Part shown: piece by piece, positions 23,852-35,439 of the stretch
Layout: every line of letters starts with the position of its first letter
Numbering within the stretch: position 1 is the first letter of the stretch
Translations under genes and position numbers: made by a program
Origin: Bursaphelenchus xylophilus
Taxonomy: Eukaryota > Nematoda > Chromadorea > Rhabditida > Aphelenchoididae
Direction of reading: 5' to 3'
Assembly: GCA_904066235.2 (NCBI GenBank)
Contig: CAJFCV020000001.1
Location: 7,812,001 to 7,876,000 of the forward strand
DNA length: 64,000 bases
The notes under the pieces: model-generated
The model's input: the letters and a program-made list of their open reading frames with translations, nothing else
Databases searched by the model: none
What the model was told of the DNA's origin: nothing

Positions 23852-25602
23852 TCAAGGCTTCCAAAGCTTTAGAAGGCAATCTTCTGCGTAAGTTGCCAAC
23901 AAGTTTTGATGGGGGTGGTGACTAACTCCAATTATTTGCTTTTCATGCACTTTTATGGTTGATTCCAGACTTCCTGAGAGGGTCGAAAAACAGTACAGTA
24001 CCATGTCTTCTCCAACACAGTAAATCCATTCTGCCTTGGGAGATAGACAAGCACTCAGAAGATTGCTTTGCTCTCGTTTTCCAGTAGTAAAGGAACGTAC
24101 CAGCTGACCACAACATATATAAACGTAGTAATTATACTTACTTGACCCTGCAGGTTGACAATAAATATCGTATTTGATCGATTGCAGACCACAAATTGGT
24201 CAGGTGATTTTGGAATTGGCAAGATGCAGTTAATCGGAACATCCGATGCTATTCTAAACGTGTTTAGGCACTCCAAGGTCTTCAGGCTCCATATCTTCAG
24301 GGCCCCATCGACAGCTCCAGATACACATTGTTTTCCATCATCCGTATATGTGGCGTCCATCACAAAACTGTTGTGACCACGCAATTCCTTTAAGCATTTT
24401 CCGCTCTTCATTCCATGTACTCTATGAAAAACAACATTATTCTCTACACAAACGCTTACCGGATTAAGGAATCAAATGAAGAAGACAAGACATAACTGTG
24501 GTCTCTGGAGAAGGATACGCTTGTCACCCCTTGAGTATGGGCAGTCTCGAATCTGCGAAGACATTGCCCTGTCAAAACTTTCCAGACTTTGATCTTCCCT
24601 TCTTTATCTCCCGTAATCAACATCTCTGAATCTCGACTGAATGCCATACAGAGAACACTCGTGTCCATCAACATAAAATCATCTTCTGCCTAAAATAAAA
24701 AATCTTCTAAGAATCTCGCTTACTTGATACTTGAGATCCTTTCGAAGCTTTCCATTCATATAATTCCACACTTCAATAAATCCGTCCGCGGATCCGGTTA
24801 CCAGGTATTGACCATCAGGACTAAAAATACTGCTTTCGGGATAACTCTTGGCCCCAAATTTAATAGCCCTGGCTTCTATCGTTGGATAACGTTCCTCTTC
24901 TTGTTCTTTGACTGCTGCTTTGCCCCTAAAAAGATCGATCTGGGTGCCTGGTGGAAGAAGACCTTGATGTTGTTGCCATTTCAAAGATTGAGAAAGAAGA
25001 GCTAACAATCTGGATGGTGGAACTACATTCACTTCAGCGGACAAAGACTAAAACAACAAGTTAAAGAAATCGAATTTAGACATACCTGGGCGATATTGCT
25101 TCTTTTCTTTTCCTTGTTGCTGTTTTCTGGATAAATTTCCCGGGGATCGTAGTACGTCTTCGCCAGCAATGCTTCTAACTTCGTATATCTTTCCACATCC
25201 GAAGTTTTCAAAAGTAATAGTGGATCAGCTTGCCTCAGCATTAACCTCGCTGAGCCGATCTCTCTCATCTCCGCTAGTTCAATTACAATCTAAAATATAT
25301 GTTAAATTAAAATATCAAGGCTAACCTGCTCGTATAAATCAATTAACTTCTTCGCCGGTAGTTTTAACGGTTGTATGACTTTGAGGACTTTGTCCCAATG
25401 ACCATTTAAAATGTCCGATTGGAATGTATCAATGCTGTCGACTGTATTCAAAGTTATGTTAGTTTCTTCCTGGATTGCCGACAAGCTACGATGAAGGTTG
25501 TTTTCCTTCAGATATTGCTCAATCAACCTGATTACACTAAACGCAGATTTTCTTCGAAACAAATTTTACTTACTCTGCAGCTTCGATCTCGACTGAAGAC
25601 AT
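23852..25602 (-). CDS. smu-1: SMU-1 spliceosome WD40 protein
   Basis: Exons 25602-25574, 25536-25326, 25289-25086, 25047-24724, 24689-24460, 24421-24142, 24103-23852, all in phase. A LisH motif ([19 protein letters not shown]) and a CTLH region ([20 protein letters not shown]) are followed by [20 protein letters not shown] and [18 protein letters not shown], which are near identical to human SMU1. WD40 repeats follow ([27 protein letters not shown] at the end). SMU1 works with RED in spliceosome activation and affects alternative splicing. It converges on the LRR gene, with stops about 200 bp apart. AATAAA lies just past the stop (around 23823-23828 on the minus strand). This is one of the surest calls here. 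Confidence 0.96.
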
Positions 25603-26109
25603 TTAGAAAATGGTGTAATAAATATACTACGATCAATTATGCAGAAATATCGATGATTAGAGTGTAGAAAAATTAGCAACAGTAATTTATACACGGCTTG
25701 CCCAAAAAAAACTTGTTTTCTAAATAACGTTTTAATTTTTTCTTGTTTTGAGTCCGATTTCGTCTTCCAAAAATCTTCCGAAAGAATTTTGAGATCTAAC
25801 GTCTTTTTGTCAATCAATAGTGTGTGGACGAAACGTCAACAAGGGGTCAGGAAATGCGCGCCAATTTGCTCTATTTTTATACGTCAGGGCAAAAAAGAGT
25901 ATACTTTTATCTGTCTGTTAGAGGTCAGCACTACAACACCGTTTTCAATCGCCATGCAAAGTTTCACAACTTTTTCCTACTTCTATACTCGTAACTCGAT
26001 TTATTGAGCGATCTTTCCTGCTATTCAAATGGTTGCAGTAGTTTCCCGGGTTTTTGGCAAAACGGAGAAATCCTTGGCATTCCGCAACTAGAAAGATTTT
26101 TTTAAATTT

Positions 26110-26370
26110 TAAAAAAGACGAATTTTGGCTCGCTGCAGCGACAGCGCTGCGTCAGGCGAGGATATTCAGAAAAATATTCTACAGTACCCTAAAGTGTTGG
26201 TATAGGTCACTAAACCTTTCTAAACCCGGCCGGGGGCATTCAAAAAATTTTGAGTTTTTTTTTGGCCTGAAATGTTGTTATAGGTCATTAAAACACGTTC
26301 CCAAAATTTTTTTGCCCAGTGACGCCCGGAAGGTGAAAATTTGCATACGGTTATTACCGTTCTTCTGAGC
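26110..26370. repeat. Element related to the astacin-intron fold-back
   Basis: It shares TTTTGGCTCGCTGC, GTTGGTATAGGTCACTAAAC and AAAACACGTTCCCAAAATTT with the element at 46065-46757. It also contains GGTTATTACCGTTCTTCTGA, mirrored in that copy. Ends are not sharply defined. Confidence 0.55.
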
Positions 26371-26745
26371 TCTGCTGTTGAATTTGAAAATCGCAATTTC
26401 AAATTGGTAGGGTTATGAGTCTTTCAATCTTCTTCTTTATTTAGGATGGGAGAGGAGATGAAGGATATAAATACGAAAATGTACCAGTTCAAAATACAAA
26501 CGTTTAAAACAAAAAAACTAAATAAATTGATCCTACCTACATTCAAACAAACATGCGCAAACTAATATTTGATCTATCACACAACTTTACTGATATCTGC
26601 CTTTCTATATCCCGGTAGAGCATTCTGTTTTCTCCCTAATTGAAGCTCAGTATTTGGTCTTCACTGCGTACAAGCGTTGAAATACAGCCAAAAAATATGA
26701 TCTATGGGTTCATATTACCGCAAGTACTCATTTTTTTGAAAGAAT

Positions 26746-26928
26746 ATAAGAATGAAGAAATAAGGCTGATTTTGAGATTTTGAAAAGGACGCTAAATTTG
26801 CTTTCTCGAGCTTTTTTTCTCATGTCGGCCTCATTTTTTCCATTCTATTTTTTCAAAAAAAATTTAGGAAAGCGTTTTTAACGTTTTGCTTCGGAACGAC
26901 CGGTGCGATCTTATTTCTTCACTCTTAT
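26746..26928. mobile_element. MITE, second copy of the daf-16 intron family
   Basis: The inverted ends ATAAGAATGAAGAAATAAG and CTTATTTCTTCACTCTTAT match 10298-10469, as does the interior (CATGTCGGCCTCATTTTTTC). It directly abuts the large fold-back that starts at 26929. Confidence 0.75.
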
Positions 26929-27812
26929 ACAGGGTGGGCCACTCGAAACTCCCAACCTCTTTTCGAGTATTTCTCCGCTAATAATGCACCAATTTCTATA
27001 AAATTTATATCAAATTGAAGCTGAGACACCCCATTTCTTGTCCACCAAATATGGCCCGTCTAACTTCAGGGAGGCACCCGTACTGACCTTTTACATTTTC
27101 ATTCCAAATTTTGGAGCTCGAAATCGGTGAAACTTAGAAATTTTTTGGAATGATTTTCAATTGGGTTTCTCGGACTTAAAAAATTTTTGAATTTCCGGCA
27201 AGAAAAAGGTTGCCAAATTCGCGGAAAAAATTGTAAAACATTAAAGTTTACGTCCGTACCAAGTGCATCAAACCGATATTTCAATCAGGCAAGATACCAA
27301 TTTGGGCGAACGAGAACGAAAGCTGTTTTCTTGGGCAATCTAAGGATGGAAAGTTTCTATGCATCTTCGGGATGGATGTCGTCATGCATGTAGACAGTTT
27401 CGCCTTTTTTTTCACATTTTGAAAAATTTCGAATAATTAAGCCTATTGCCCCAGAACACAAACGCAACGCCTTGAAGAATAATTTTGACTATTCCGTTGA
27501 TTGCCATAATTTTTTCTGCTGCTTATACCAGTTTTATTTAGTCAAAGAAACGAACATTTTCCAATTCCGAGAAACTGAACTGGAAATCATTCCAAAAATT
27601 TTCTAAGTTTCACCGATTTCGGGTTCCAAAATTTGGAATGAAAATGTGAAAGGTCAGTACGGGTGCCTCCGTGAAGTTAGACGGGCCATATTTGGTGGAC
27701 AAGAAATGGGGTGTCTCAGCTTCAATCTGATATAAATTTTGTAGAAATTGGTGCATTTATTAGCGGAGAAATACTCGAAAAGAGGTTGGGAGTTTCGAGT
27801 GGCCCACCCTGT
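26929..27812. repeat. Large fold-back element with ACAGGGTGGGCCACTC ends
   Basis: About 884 bp. The left arm (from 26929) is mirrored over roughly 200 bp or more by the right arm ending near 27812 (GAGTGGCCCACCCTGT). Paired blocks include GGTGTCTCAGCTTCAAT, CATATTTGGTGGACAAGAAA and CATTTTCATTCCAAATTTTG. No transposase frame lies between the arms. A divergent relative lies in the cuticlin intron (33690-34342). Confidence 0.8.
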
Positions 27813-28120
27813 GTGATGGATTTGACGATCTTTTAAAATTTTTTATAATTATTTTTCGTTATTGGCAGAATGCCAAAGTTTTTTTCGTTCTCCCAAAAAC
27901 CCGGGAAACTGGATGTGTTCTACAGAAAGATTGATGTATAACTCTAAAACAAGCAGGGATCGGTCTTTGTTTTTTGCATGTTTATTAATAGTGGCGTGAT
28001 AAAATTTTTCACTGCAAAGGATTGTAATATTTGCTTTCTTTTAAGACCTGTGTCTCAAAATAGAATCCGGCTAGAAGCACGACTATACCCTTGGAAGACA
28101 GACAACCTTTTGCCGAGTCC

Positions 28121-28283
28121 TTATATCAGTATGTCGGGAAAATAACGGACGGTCGTCGCAGCAAAATTTCTCGCCTCGCCGCTATCGCGCACCAAATCCC
28201 AAGCCGCGGCTTGCAATCGCAAAGCGATGACGGGCGATTCCGAGGCGCGACGATCCGCCGTTATTTTCCCGACAGACTGATAA
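28121..28283. repeat. Short fold-back element, CTGTCGGGAAAATAACGG family, complete copy
   Basis: 163 bp: TTATATCAGTATGTCGGGAA then AATAACGG on the left, and CCGTTATTTTCCCGACAGAC then TGATAA on the right. The GC-rich middle contains its own inverted blocks (CGCAAAGCG and similar). Fragments occur near 18271 and 33887. Confidence 0.75.
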
Positions 28284-28477
28284 GTAGAAACAAATTGGCG
28301 TGGTTTTGGTTCTATCAGCCAGTCGAGAAGATTATTCCGAATCGTCGCGTCTTGGAATCGCCCACCATTTGGTGCGCGACTGCACCTTGTAATTGTTACA
28401 AGTTTGAGGTCCCTCAGTTTACATATTAACCTTTATATAACATAAGAAATAATAAATATCTTTATAAACTCCGGCGC

Positions 28478-30248
28478 TCAGAAATGTGGCCTCTGGTTTG
28501 GGTCTGACTGAGTGAACTGTCCCATTGGTGGCACCAAATTATTTATACCCAGGGACGAAAGCGGAGGCATTGGGAAATTCAGATTCGGTGGTTGAGGAAG
28601 CGATGTCTGTGGTAGTAGCCCAGATGCAGGAGGCTGATAGTAAGGTTGAGCAGGTGGGGGAACTGATTGATGGCCTACAAATACACGTGTTTGCCTGTAA
28701 ACGTTACCTTGCACTCCGTAACCTTCTTGCGCAAATGTAGGAGGCGGCGCGGGAGCTCCATAAGCCAGATACGGTTGATAACTACTGGTATTAATAGGAA
28801 TATCCGCTGTTAATGACATTTGATTGAAATTCTGGGCAAGACTAGATGGTGAGGATTGTGGAGGGAACTGTTGGTGGATTCCGTGACCATTGTAAGAATT
28901 GACTTGTGGGACTGCCGGAGAACTTGATGGAGGAAGAGTTGGAGGGAAAGCAGGCTGTGGAACGGCGGAAATATGTGACGGAGGCAGCGACGGAGGAGGG
29001 GCTGCTGTTTGGGAGTACTGATATGAGTCGTTATAGTAGTTGGGATAACTAGACGCTTCGAAGTTCCCTACAGACGAAGGAGGAAGCGACGTTACAGGTT
29101 CCTGAGACTCATAATTAGAAAATGTATGCGACTCTCTGACTCCTGATGTCGCTGGAGTCTGTGGTACACTAAAAGTATTGTGTTGAACCGCTGAGGTGGT
29201 ATTAGCTTCAGAGAATCCGACAGGACTTTCCACATGAGTGTCAACGGGGGTAGGCGCCTGGGGTACAACTTGAGGAACAACATTTGGAGCCGATGCGGGG
29301 ACAGAAAATTCACTAGGGTCGGGAAATTGACGGACGGCAGGTGTTGTTGTTGGAACATTTGATTGAATCTGATCTAATTGTGGAATTCCAGTGAACCCTG
29401 GTTGCGGAATGTTGGTTTTTTGAGCGGTTACAACATCAGGATTCACGTGAACATTGGACCTGTCAACAGAAGAAGGAATTCGATGAAGATAACCATATCC
29501 AATATCACAGCCAAGGCATCCTTCGCCTCCCCATCCATCGTTTGGAGTTAGAGTAACCTATAAATAAAGACATAATTACTAGCTAAACATACTTCTCGAA
29601 CAGCATCCGTTTCGACATTGTAAACGTATAGTTTAACGGGCTTTCCTATGTTCGCCTGTACTAGTGCAATAAGATCGTCGGCTTGTTGAAGCACTGATTC
29701 GGCGCCTAGGACATAGTCGGAATCAGCTTGGAGACCAGCTTGATAAGCCGGAGAATTTGGCTGCACTGATATTATATGCCATACGTTCTGGTTGGCTCCG
29801 TCGAAGGAACAGAAGCGGATAGAGATTCCAAGAATCCCTTGTCCGCCCCAGGAATTGGAGGGGATGATTTGAGTTTGGCGGACGGTCTGTGACTTACTGA
29901 TAAAACATATACTAAAGCATTGAACAAAAATTACCTGTTGTACACAGTCAGTTCAAGCGGTTTATCAACGCTTTGATTCAGAATTTGTTTAAAACTTTCA
30001 TCATCCCGATCCTATAATAAAATATTGTTAGTCTTTGTGAACAATTAATAACCTACCAGACGCTTATTCCCAACAGCAACAATGAAATCAAAGAAAGCTT
30101 CCAGGCCAGCCAACTGTCCAGGTGAATTCTCTTGGACCTAAATACAGAAAAAAAAAATGAAAATGAAATAATACAAAAAACCTACCCGTAGGACATGATA
30201 TCCTTCAGACCCTCCTCCGGGCAACGGTGTACTTTCTGAATTTCCCAT
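28478..30248 (-). CDS. GORASP: GRASP Golgi reassembly-stacking protein
   Basis: Exons 30248-30186, 30137-30057, 30011-29935, 29896-29593, 29557-28478; phases close to 534 aa. The start MGNSEST has Gly2, the myristoylation position used by GRASP55/65. Two GRASP-type PDZ domains follow: first GYHVLR...[18 protein letters not shown]...LELTVYN...WGGQGILG; second HIISV...[19 protein letters not shown]...KLYVYN...[21 protein letters not shown] long Pro/Gln/Ser-rich tail (over 300 aa, one exon) follows. Family role: peripheral Golgi protein that tethers cisternae and helps unconventional secretion. The 207-bp gap to the divergent prp-17 gene is a likely shared promoter. Confidence 0.94.
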
Positions 30249-30454
30249 GTCAGATTACCAAAGTCTATGAAAAGAACACGGTGGATCAGATACAGGAGAA
30301 ACCAATCAAACCGACGTGGAATCTCCGCAAAAATATTCCGTTTTAATCAATTTTTGCACTCCGTTACACTTAAATTGATTTTTACTGCGATAATATTTTT
30401 CTGAAATGGGGTTATAAAAATTTCGGATAAAGTTGTTCAATCAGTTCTAAAACA
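30249..30454. promoter_or_regulatory. Short divergent intergenic region, GRASP / prp-17
   Basis: The two start codons face away from each other only 206 bp apart, so the promoters of both genes probably lie here or overlap. No specific factor site was recognised. A candidate acceptor (TCAATCAG) sits about 15 nt before the prp-17 ATG. Confidence 0.5.
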
Positions 30455-32416
30455 ATGGATGTCTTAACCGCGTACGGCTCCTCGGCATCGGATGAAGATG
30501 GAGAGATTGTGGATGTTGCCCAACGACAGCCAAAAATAGCTCTTCCTTCCGTTGATCTTACTCCTGTTGTTTTTGCTCCAACACCAAAATCTGCAACTAT
30601 TGCCATTTATAATGAGAAGAGCCGCGAATTGTCCTGCAACCCAAAGTACGAGGAGTTATTTCAGCCTGAGGTCAGTGCTAGTTTATTTTTGTTTATTTTT
30701 TAGGAAAGTAGTTAACAGTTTCTTTAGGCAGGGCCAAGTAACCCCTTCGAAAGTCAAGCTCAGTTGGCGAAAAAGAACATGTTAACGGGGTTTGTGGAGA
30801 AGGCTCACGTCGATCAATTCCATTTCGATCGGGCAATCAGGTCTTTTGATACCTTGGGATATGCACAAGATCCTTCTGCTGATGCCGGAATCAAATTTAC
30901 AGGGGATGTGAACAAAGCTAAGGAAGAGGGAGGAGTAAGTTTGTTCGAATCGAAGAAAACCGGAGGACAAAAGAGGAAAAGAATAACGAATTACGACGCT
31001 TCTGACCTTGACGGATATACCGGGCCATGGGCCATATATAAGGATGAAGAAACAATTGCTAAGCCGAATCCAGAGTTGCAAAAAGAGATGGACGAGATTG
31101 TGCGTAAAAGAAAACTGAGATCTAAAGCCGGAAGAAAGGCAGCTCAAGATCAGGAACAAATGGTTGAGGAGATGACTACATTACATGGTGAGTGGTAAAC
31201 GTGTTATTTACTTCTGGTTTTAGTCAAAGACGATGAGGAGTTTAAGAACAGATCATTCATGGAAGTTCCCAAGTTCACGGGCGCTAATCTTCGGCCTGAC
31301 TTTGTACCTTCTAAATGCTACCCACCAACCAAACAAGCACACACGTACAAAAGTCATACTAAGGCGGTCAATGCGCTACGATGGTTCCCCAAGAGTGGGC
31401 ATATGTTTTTGTCTGCAGCTATGGACTCCAAAGTAATTTTTAACTCGATTTCCTCGCGATCATTGGTTAAATATTATATAAAAATAATTTAGGTCAAACT
31501 TTGGGAGGTCTACGGCAATCGGAAGTTGATACGAACATACGCTGGTCACAAGTTGCCAGTCAAAGATATTTGCTTCAACAATGACGGAACCGAGTTTGTT
31601 TCTGCTTCTTTTGACAATTATATGAAACTTTGGGACACCGAAACAGGCCAAGTCAAACAAAGATTCCACACTGGACACAGACCCTTTTGTGTTAAATTTA
31701 ATCCCGATGATGACAAACAACATAACTTCTTGTCGGGAATGCAGAATAAGAAGATCCTTCAATGGGATACCCGGACAGGGGAGATCGAGCAGGAATACGA
31801 TAGACATCTGGGACCAGTCAACTCTATCACTTTCTTTGACCAAAATCGGCGATTCTGTACGACTTCTGATGACAAATCTATAAGAATTTGGGAATGGTGC
31901 GTATTTCTATAATTTTAAATATGATTCTTTAGGGGAATTCCTGTTGACACAAAACTTATCCAGAATTCTGGACTTCACTCCATTCCAGTGATGACTAAAG
32001 CTCCTTCAGGTAAGCTGAATAGTTTTTTTCAATAATATTTGTTTAGACAAGTGGATCGTTGGACAATGTATGGATAATCGAGTCGTTTTATTTCAATTAA
32101 CTGACGACAAGTTACGATTTGCCAGGAAAAAGGCCTTCAAAGGACACAACGTCGCCGGGTATGCTTGCTCTCCGGACTTCTCTCCAGACATGAGGTAGGG
32201 TTGGTGTTGTGCAATTTTACAAATTCCTTTTAATTTAGCTTTCTTGCATCTGGGGATTCCCAAGGGAAAGTTTTCATTTGGGATTGGAGAACACACAAGA
32301 TTGTTTCCCGATGGACGGCTCACGAGAATGTTTGCATTTCAGTCCTCTGGCATCCTCACGAACCATCAAGAATGCTGTCTGCAGGCTGGGATGGCCTCAT
32401 CAAAATGTGGTGTTAA
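30455..32416 (+). CDS. prp-17: PRP17/CDC40 pre-mRNA splicing factor
   Basis: Exons 30455-30670, 30728-31187, 31224-31432, 31493-31896, 31933-32009, 32047-32194, 32239-32416; phases close. Family signatures: NPKYEELF, NPFESQ and KKNMLTGFVEKAHVDQFHFD near the N-terminus, DLDGYTGPWAIY, then a basic region. WD40 repeats include MFLSAAMDSKVKLWEVY, EFVSASFDNYMKLWDTETGQ and the ending MLSAGWDGLIKMW. PRP17 acts at the second catalytic step of splicing. Short introns of 36-60 nt separate most exons. AATAAA at 32429-32434 follows the stop, and mrpl-52 begins about 105 bp downstream on the same strand. Confidence 0.95.
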
Positions 32417-32428
32417 CCATTTATTATT

Positions 32429-32434
32429 AATAAA
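32429..32434 (+). terminator. Poly(A) signal of prp-17
   Basis: AATAAA 12 bp after the TAA stop. It lies inside the short gap before mrpl-52, as expected for polyadenylation of an upstream operon gene. Confidence 0.55.
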
Positions 32435-32504
32435 CGCATCTTTACAATCTAGGGGCTTTATTTTAATCGGATATCCGGATATTTGCTTTTTTATGTAAGC
32501 GTTT

Positions 32505-32521
32505 TATCACAAAATTCTTAG
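32505..32521 (+). promoter_or_regulatory. Candidate downstream-gene trans-splice acceptor (mrpl-52)
   Basis: ACAAAATTCTTAG runs straight into the ATG at 32522. The gap from the prp-17 stop is only about 105 bp, which fits spliced-leader processing of a polycistronic transcript. Confidence 0.5.
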
Positions 32522-32941
32522 ATGCTCCAAAAAACGGTAGGTATGAGAGTACACGCACTCTCGAAATGTTCGTATTCGCGGAAGTCAGATCTTCAGAAGT
32601 TTAAAGGTCGTTTTCAATGGTGGAAGGATCCGTATGTGCCCGTTCATCCCGGTTGTAATGTATATATTGTTTACAGAGTTTACGTCGCCCCGGTTTCACA
32701 TCCTCTGCACATTGGGCCTGACTTCTCAGTATTAGGTGGTCGGGAACCCAGAATTACAAATTATCCCGCATTAAAACGACAGCAAGAACAGGAGGAGCTA
32801 GGAAAAAGGATAGTCACCTTGTTGAAGCAGGTGAATGATGCTCAAGAAATTCACAATCAATTTCAAAAATCGGAAACGAATTTGGCGAATGAAATCAAGA
32901 AATGGACACCCTCATCCAAGGGGAATCAGCAGTTTAATTAG
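32522..32941 (+). CDS. mrpl-52: Mitochondrial large-subunit ribosomal protein mL52
   Basis: The frame from ATG 32522 to TAG 32939-32941 is open, but a 45-nt intron with good signals (GTATGT at 32632, TTTACAG ending at 32676) lies inside it and is a multiple of three. The spliced form reads FQWWKDPVYVAPVSHPLH, about 124 aa. The N-terminus is basic and lacks acids (MLQKTVGMRVHALSK), suiting a mitochondrial import signal. The core HIGPDFSVLGGREPRITN and the following basic helix (LKRQQEQEELGKRIVTLLKQ) match the MRPL52 pattern (DWSYADGRPAPP..., RKAERE...RVVLLSQE). A second short intron near the start is possible. AATAAA at 32950-32955. Confidence 0.75.
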   Translation: MLQKTVGMRVHALSKCSYSRKSDLQKFKGRFQWWKDPYVPVHPGCNVYIVYRVYVAPVSHPLHIGPDFSVLGGREPRITNYPALKRQQEQEELGKRIVTLLKQVNDAQEIHNQFQKSETNLANEIKKWTPSSKGNQQFN

Positions 32942-32949
32942 GTTTATTC

Positions 32950-32955
32950 AATAAA
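32950..32955 (+). terminator. Poly(A) signal of mrpl-52
   Basis: AATAAA nine bases after the TAG stop. Confidence 0.5.
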
Positions 32956-33076
32956 GTTATTATTAATAATTATTAGGTGTTATTAGGATGTTAATTTAAT
33001 AATATTTCGTGAAATGAATTTAGAAGACCCGTTGTTTTAGAATGATGAAGTGACATCAAAAAGAAAGACATGCCTT

Positions 33077-35439
33077 TCAGATTTTTCCTCGTTTCCGCAA
33101 TTGCATAGTAAAGACGACAAAAGAAGTGATGCCAACGAATAGAAGGAAGGCCAGCAATCCCCCGAACAGAGCCATTGCAGGCTGACTGAAGCACACCTTT
33201 TTATGTTGGTACAACAAGTTGAGTTGGCGAACATTCTCCTCGATTCGCTGGCCATTCAGAGCAGATGGTTTTACGACAACATCAAGTTCGCTCCCTTCTT
33301 CTCGAGGCTGGATGTCTTCCAAATCGAGGACTACGATCTTCTCGGCCGAGATGTCCATGGTCATTCTCTCATCTCTGGTCGCGTTTTCTCCCACAGTTCT
33401 TCTTTTCCGAGCCGCGGCACCACATCGAGGAGGCTGCAAAGAAGTTGTATTTGATCTCACCCCTTACAGTAATCCCTTTGCACATTCCCTCAGATATCAT
33501 ACATGTTGTGATTGAGCATTGGAAGTATGTGGTCACTTTGTCCGCAAACTTGAACACATTCACCTCCGAATAGGCAAGGTTGGCGCCATTGTTGTAAGTG
33601 AGGTCTGACACAATAATGGGGTCAATCGAACATCTGAATTATTCCTTGTTAGAAGATGCTTATGAACTCGTCCTTGTGATTTAATTTACACAGGGTGTTC
33701 AGCCGGAGCTCCCAAAAGTATTTCTCAGCTAATAATGAACCACTTTCTATAAAATTTATATCAAATTGAAGCTGAGACCATTTTTTGGCCGCCAAATATG
33801 GCGGGTCTACGCTCCCGAAGGCCTCCGAACTGACCTTTCACATTTTCATTCCAAATTTTGGAACTCGAATTCGGTCGATCTTATTAGTCTGTCGGGAAAA
33901 TAGTGGGCGCTCTGTTTTTTTGCGGGCCGTTTCGTACCCAACTGACAAAGAATAACTTTACAAAATTTTTTAAGGCTGACCAAAATGTGAATCGGCAAGC
34001 CAAAGCGTCAAAATGGCTGTTGAAAGTGTTTACCATCGTTACCAAGTATTGTCTGTGAAGATATTCTAACACTATGGCTATCCAATCAAACTTTTTTGCT
34101 AGCCAGGTTTTTGGCCAACTATTAAATTTTTTTGTTCTGCCTACTTTTGACAACTATTCCAACCTTTTCGCTGGCTTTCTTGAGGCGTAAAAGTCATTCT
34201 CACATTTTGGCTACCCATTTTAATAATTTTGATGAACTAGGCACCAAAACAGATTCTTTGATATAAATTTTATAGAAATTGGTGAATCATTGGCGGAGAA
34301 ATACCTGAAACCAGGTTGGAAGCTCCGGCTGAACCACCCTGTATAAATTAAATACTCTGTCATCAAATGGCTTACCCATTTTCGTCCAGGATTGGTTTCC
34401 GCTCTCTGCCAGCTCCATCATCGACAAAACAATTATGGACGAGCATGGAGAAAGTATCTGAAAATGTTGCTTCTTTGCAGAATCCCATCAAACTTACCGC
34501 TATCACATTGCCAGACATGGAATACAGGCTCTCCGATAGTGGCATAGGCCACAACCGGGCCATTCACCGAGCCCCTTCTCACCGAATATGTGCACTGTGG
34601 CATCTTGGCTGTATCAACCAACTCTGTGGTCGGAAGAGCACTGTAATTGTATAAGGTTTGTGCATTGACATACGACGTTACCTGACATCGAATCGGTTGG
34701 TAACTACTTTGTCTGCCTCCATGTAGAAGCAAGTGCATCTGTAAGCTCGATCGACCTTGGTGATAAAGGTATCGTGGAAAGATACGATCACCACAATGGA
34801 TTGCTCTACTCCCCGTTGTTCGGGGCCTAACTGGAATACCGTTTTTTATTATGTTTCTTTTGAAAGGAAACTGGAGCGAGACCTCTTCCTATTATTCGGG
34901 AATGGAAGTCGGAGTAATTAGTAGTTACAAAGAGTTCAAATACTCATCTCGAATAAAACTGCCGTAATCTTAAAAAAGAAATCCAAATAAAGGACGAGGT
35001 CTTATATGAGTGGTCGTTTGTTCCAAATATTAACAAGGCGCGAGCATTTTTGTTGTACATAATCTCACCTTTCTCGATCTCCTCATGTTGCATTCACCAT
35101 TCTGAAGTTGAAATTGGACAGAACTGTTCTTATTAGAGGGATATTTGGTGACGCAATTGGGATTGTCGATCATTCCCTTTACAAATATTCGGCCACTGAA
35201 AGGTTTTTCTGTCTGGAAAGTCAATTTCACCCGATCCTCCATACAATCGACCAAAGGTTCTCCTATAATAACCAATTGTCAAAAGCTTTAAATTTATTTA
35301 GCGATTTTAATTCACAAGAAAATTGAAAAACCAAACCGCCCAAGGGTGACTTGCCTGATAATCCGTTGTCCAAGAGATTGATGGGTTCTGCATTTACCGT
35401 AATAACCACGAATCCCATCAGAAAGTAAGGGAATCGCAT
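33077..35439 (-). CDS. Cuticlin-type ZP-domain membrane protein
   Basis: Exons 35439-35355, 35262-35069, 34830-34682, 34640-34498, 34457-34376, 33633-33468, 33433-33077; phases close to 391 aa. A signal peptide (MRFPYFLMGFVVITVNA) is followed by a ZP domain: GEPLVDCMEDRVKLTFQT, PFSGRIFVKG, SFHDTFITKVDRAYRCTCFY, CTYSVRRGS, FHVWQCDS, VHNCFVDDG, FADKVTTYFQCSI. All are close to C. elegans CUT-1. The basic site RKRR just after the ZP domain fits furin-type cleavage, and a TM helix (FGGLLAFLLFVGITSFVVF) ends the protein. Cuticlins polymerise into the insoluble cuticle layer. The first intron uses a GC donor (CAG/GCAAGT). A fold-back element fills the intron 34375-33634. Confidence 0.92.
33690..34342. 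repeat. Fold-back element in a cuticlin intron
   Basis: Left end ACACAGGGTGTTCAGCCGGAG then CTCCC; right end AAGCTCCGGCTGAACCACCC then TGT. The blocks TAAAATTTATATCAAATTGA and CATTTTCATTCCAAATTTTG match the left arm of 26929-27812. Near 33887 it contains a fragment of the CTGTCGGGAAAAT family, so it is a nested composite. Confidence 0.7.

Larger units (their letters stand above)
25603..28477. other. Repeat-rich intergenic region between smu-1 and GRASP
   Basis: Mostly made of recognisable repeats: a GGTATAGGTCA-type element at 26110-26370, a MITE at 26746-26928, a large fold-back at 26929-27812 and a small one at 28121-28283. No credible gene was seen in the remainder. Confidence 0.6.

Noticed and set aside
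30782..31159. 125-codon minus-strand frame
   Set aside because: Antisense to the second exon of prp-17.
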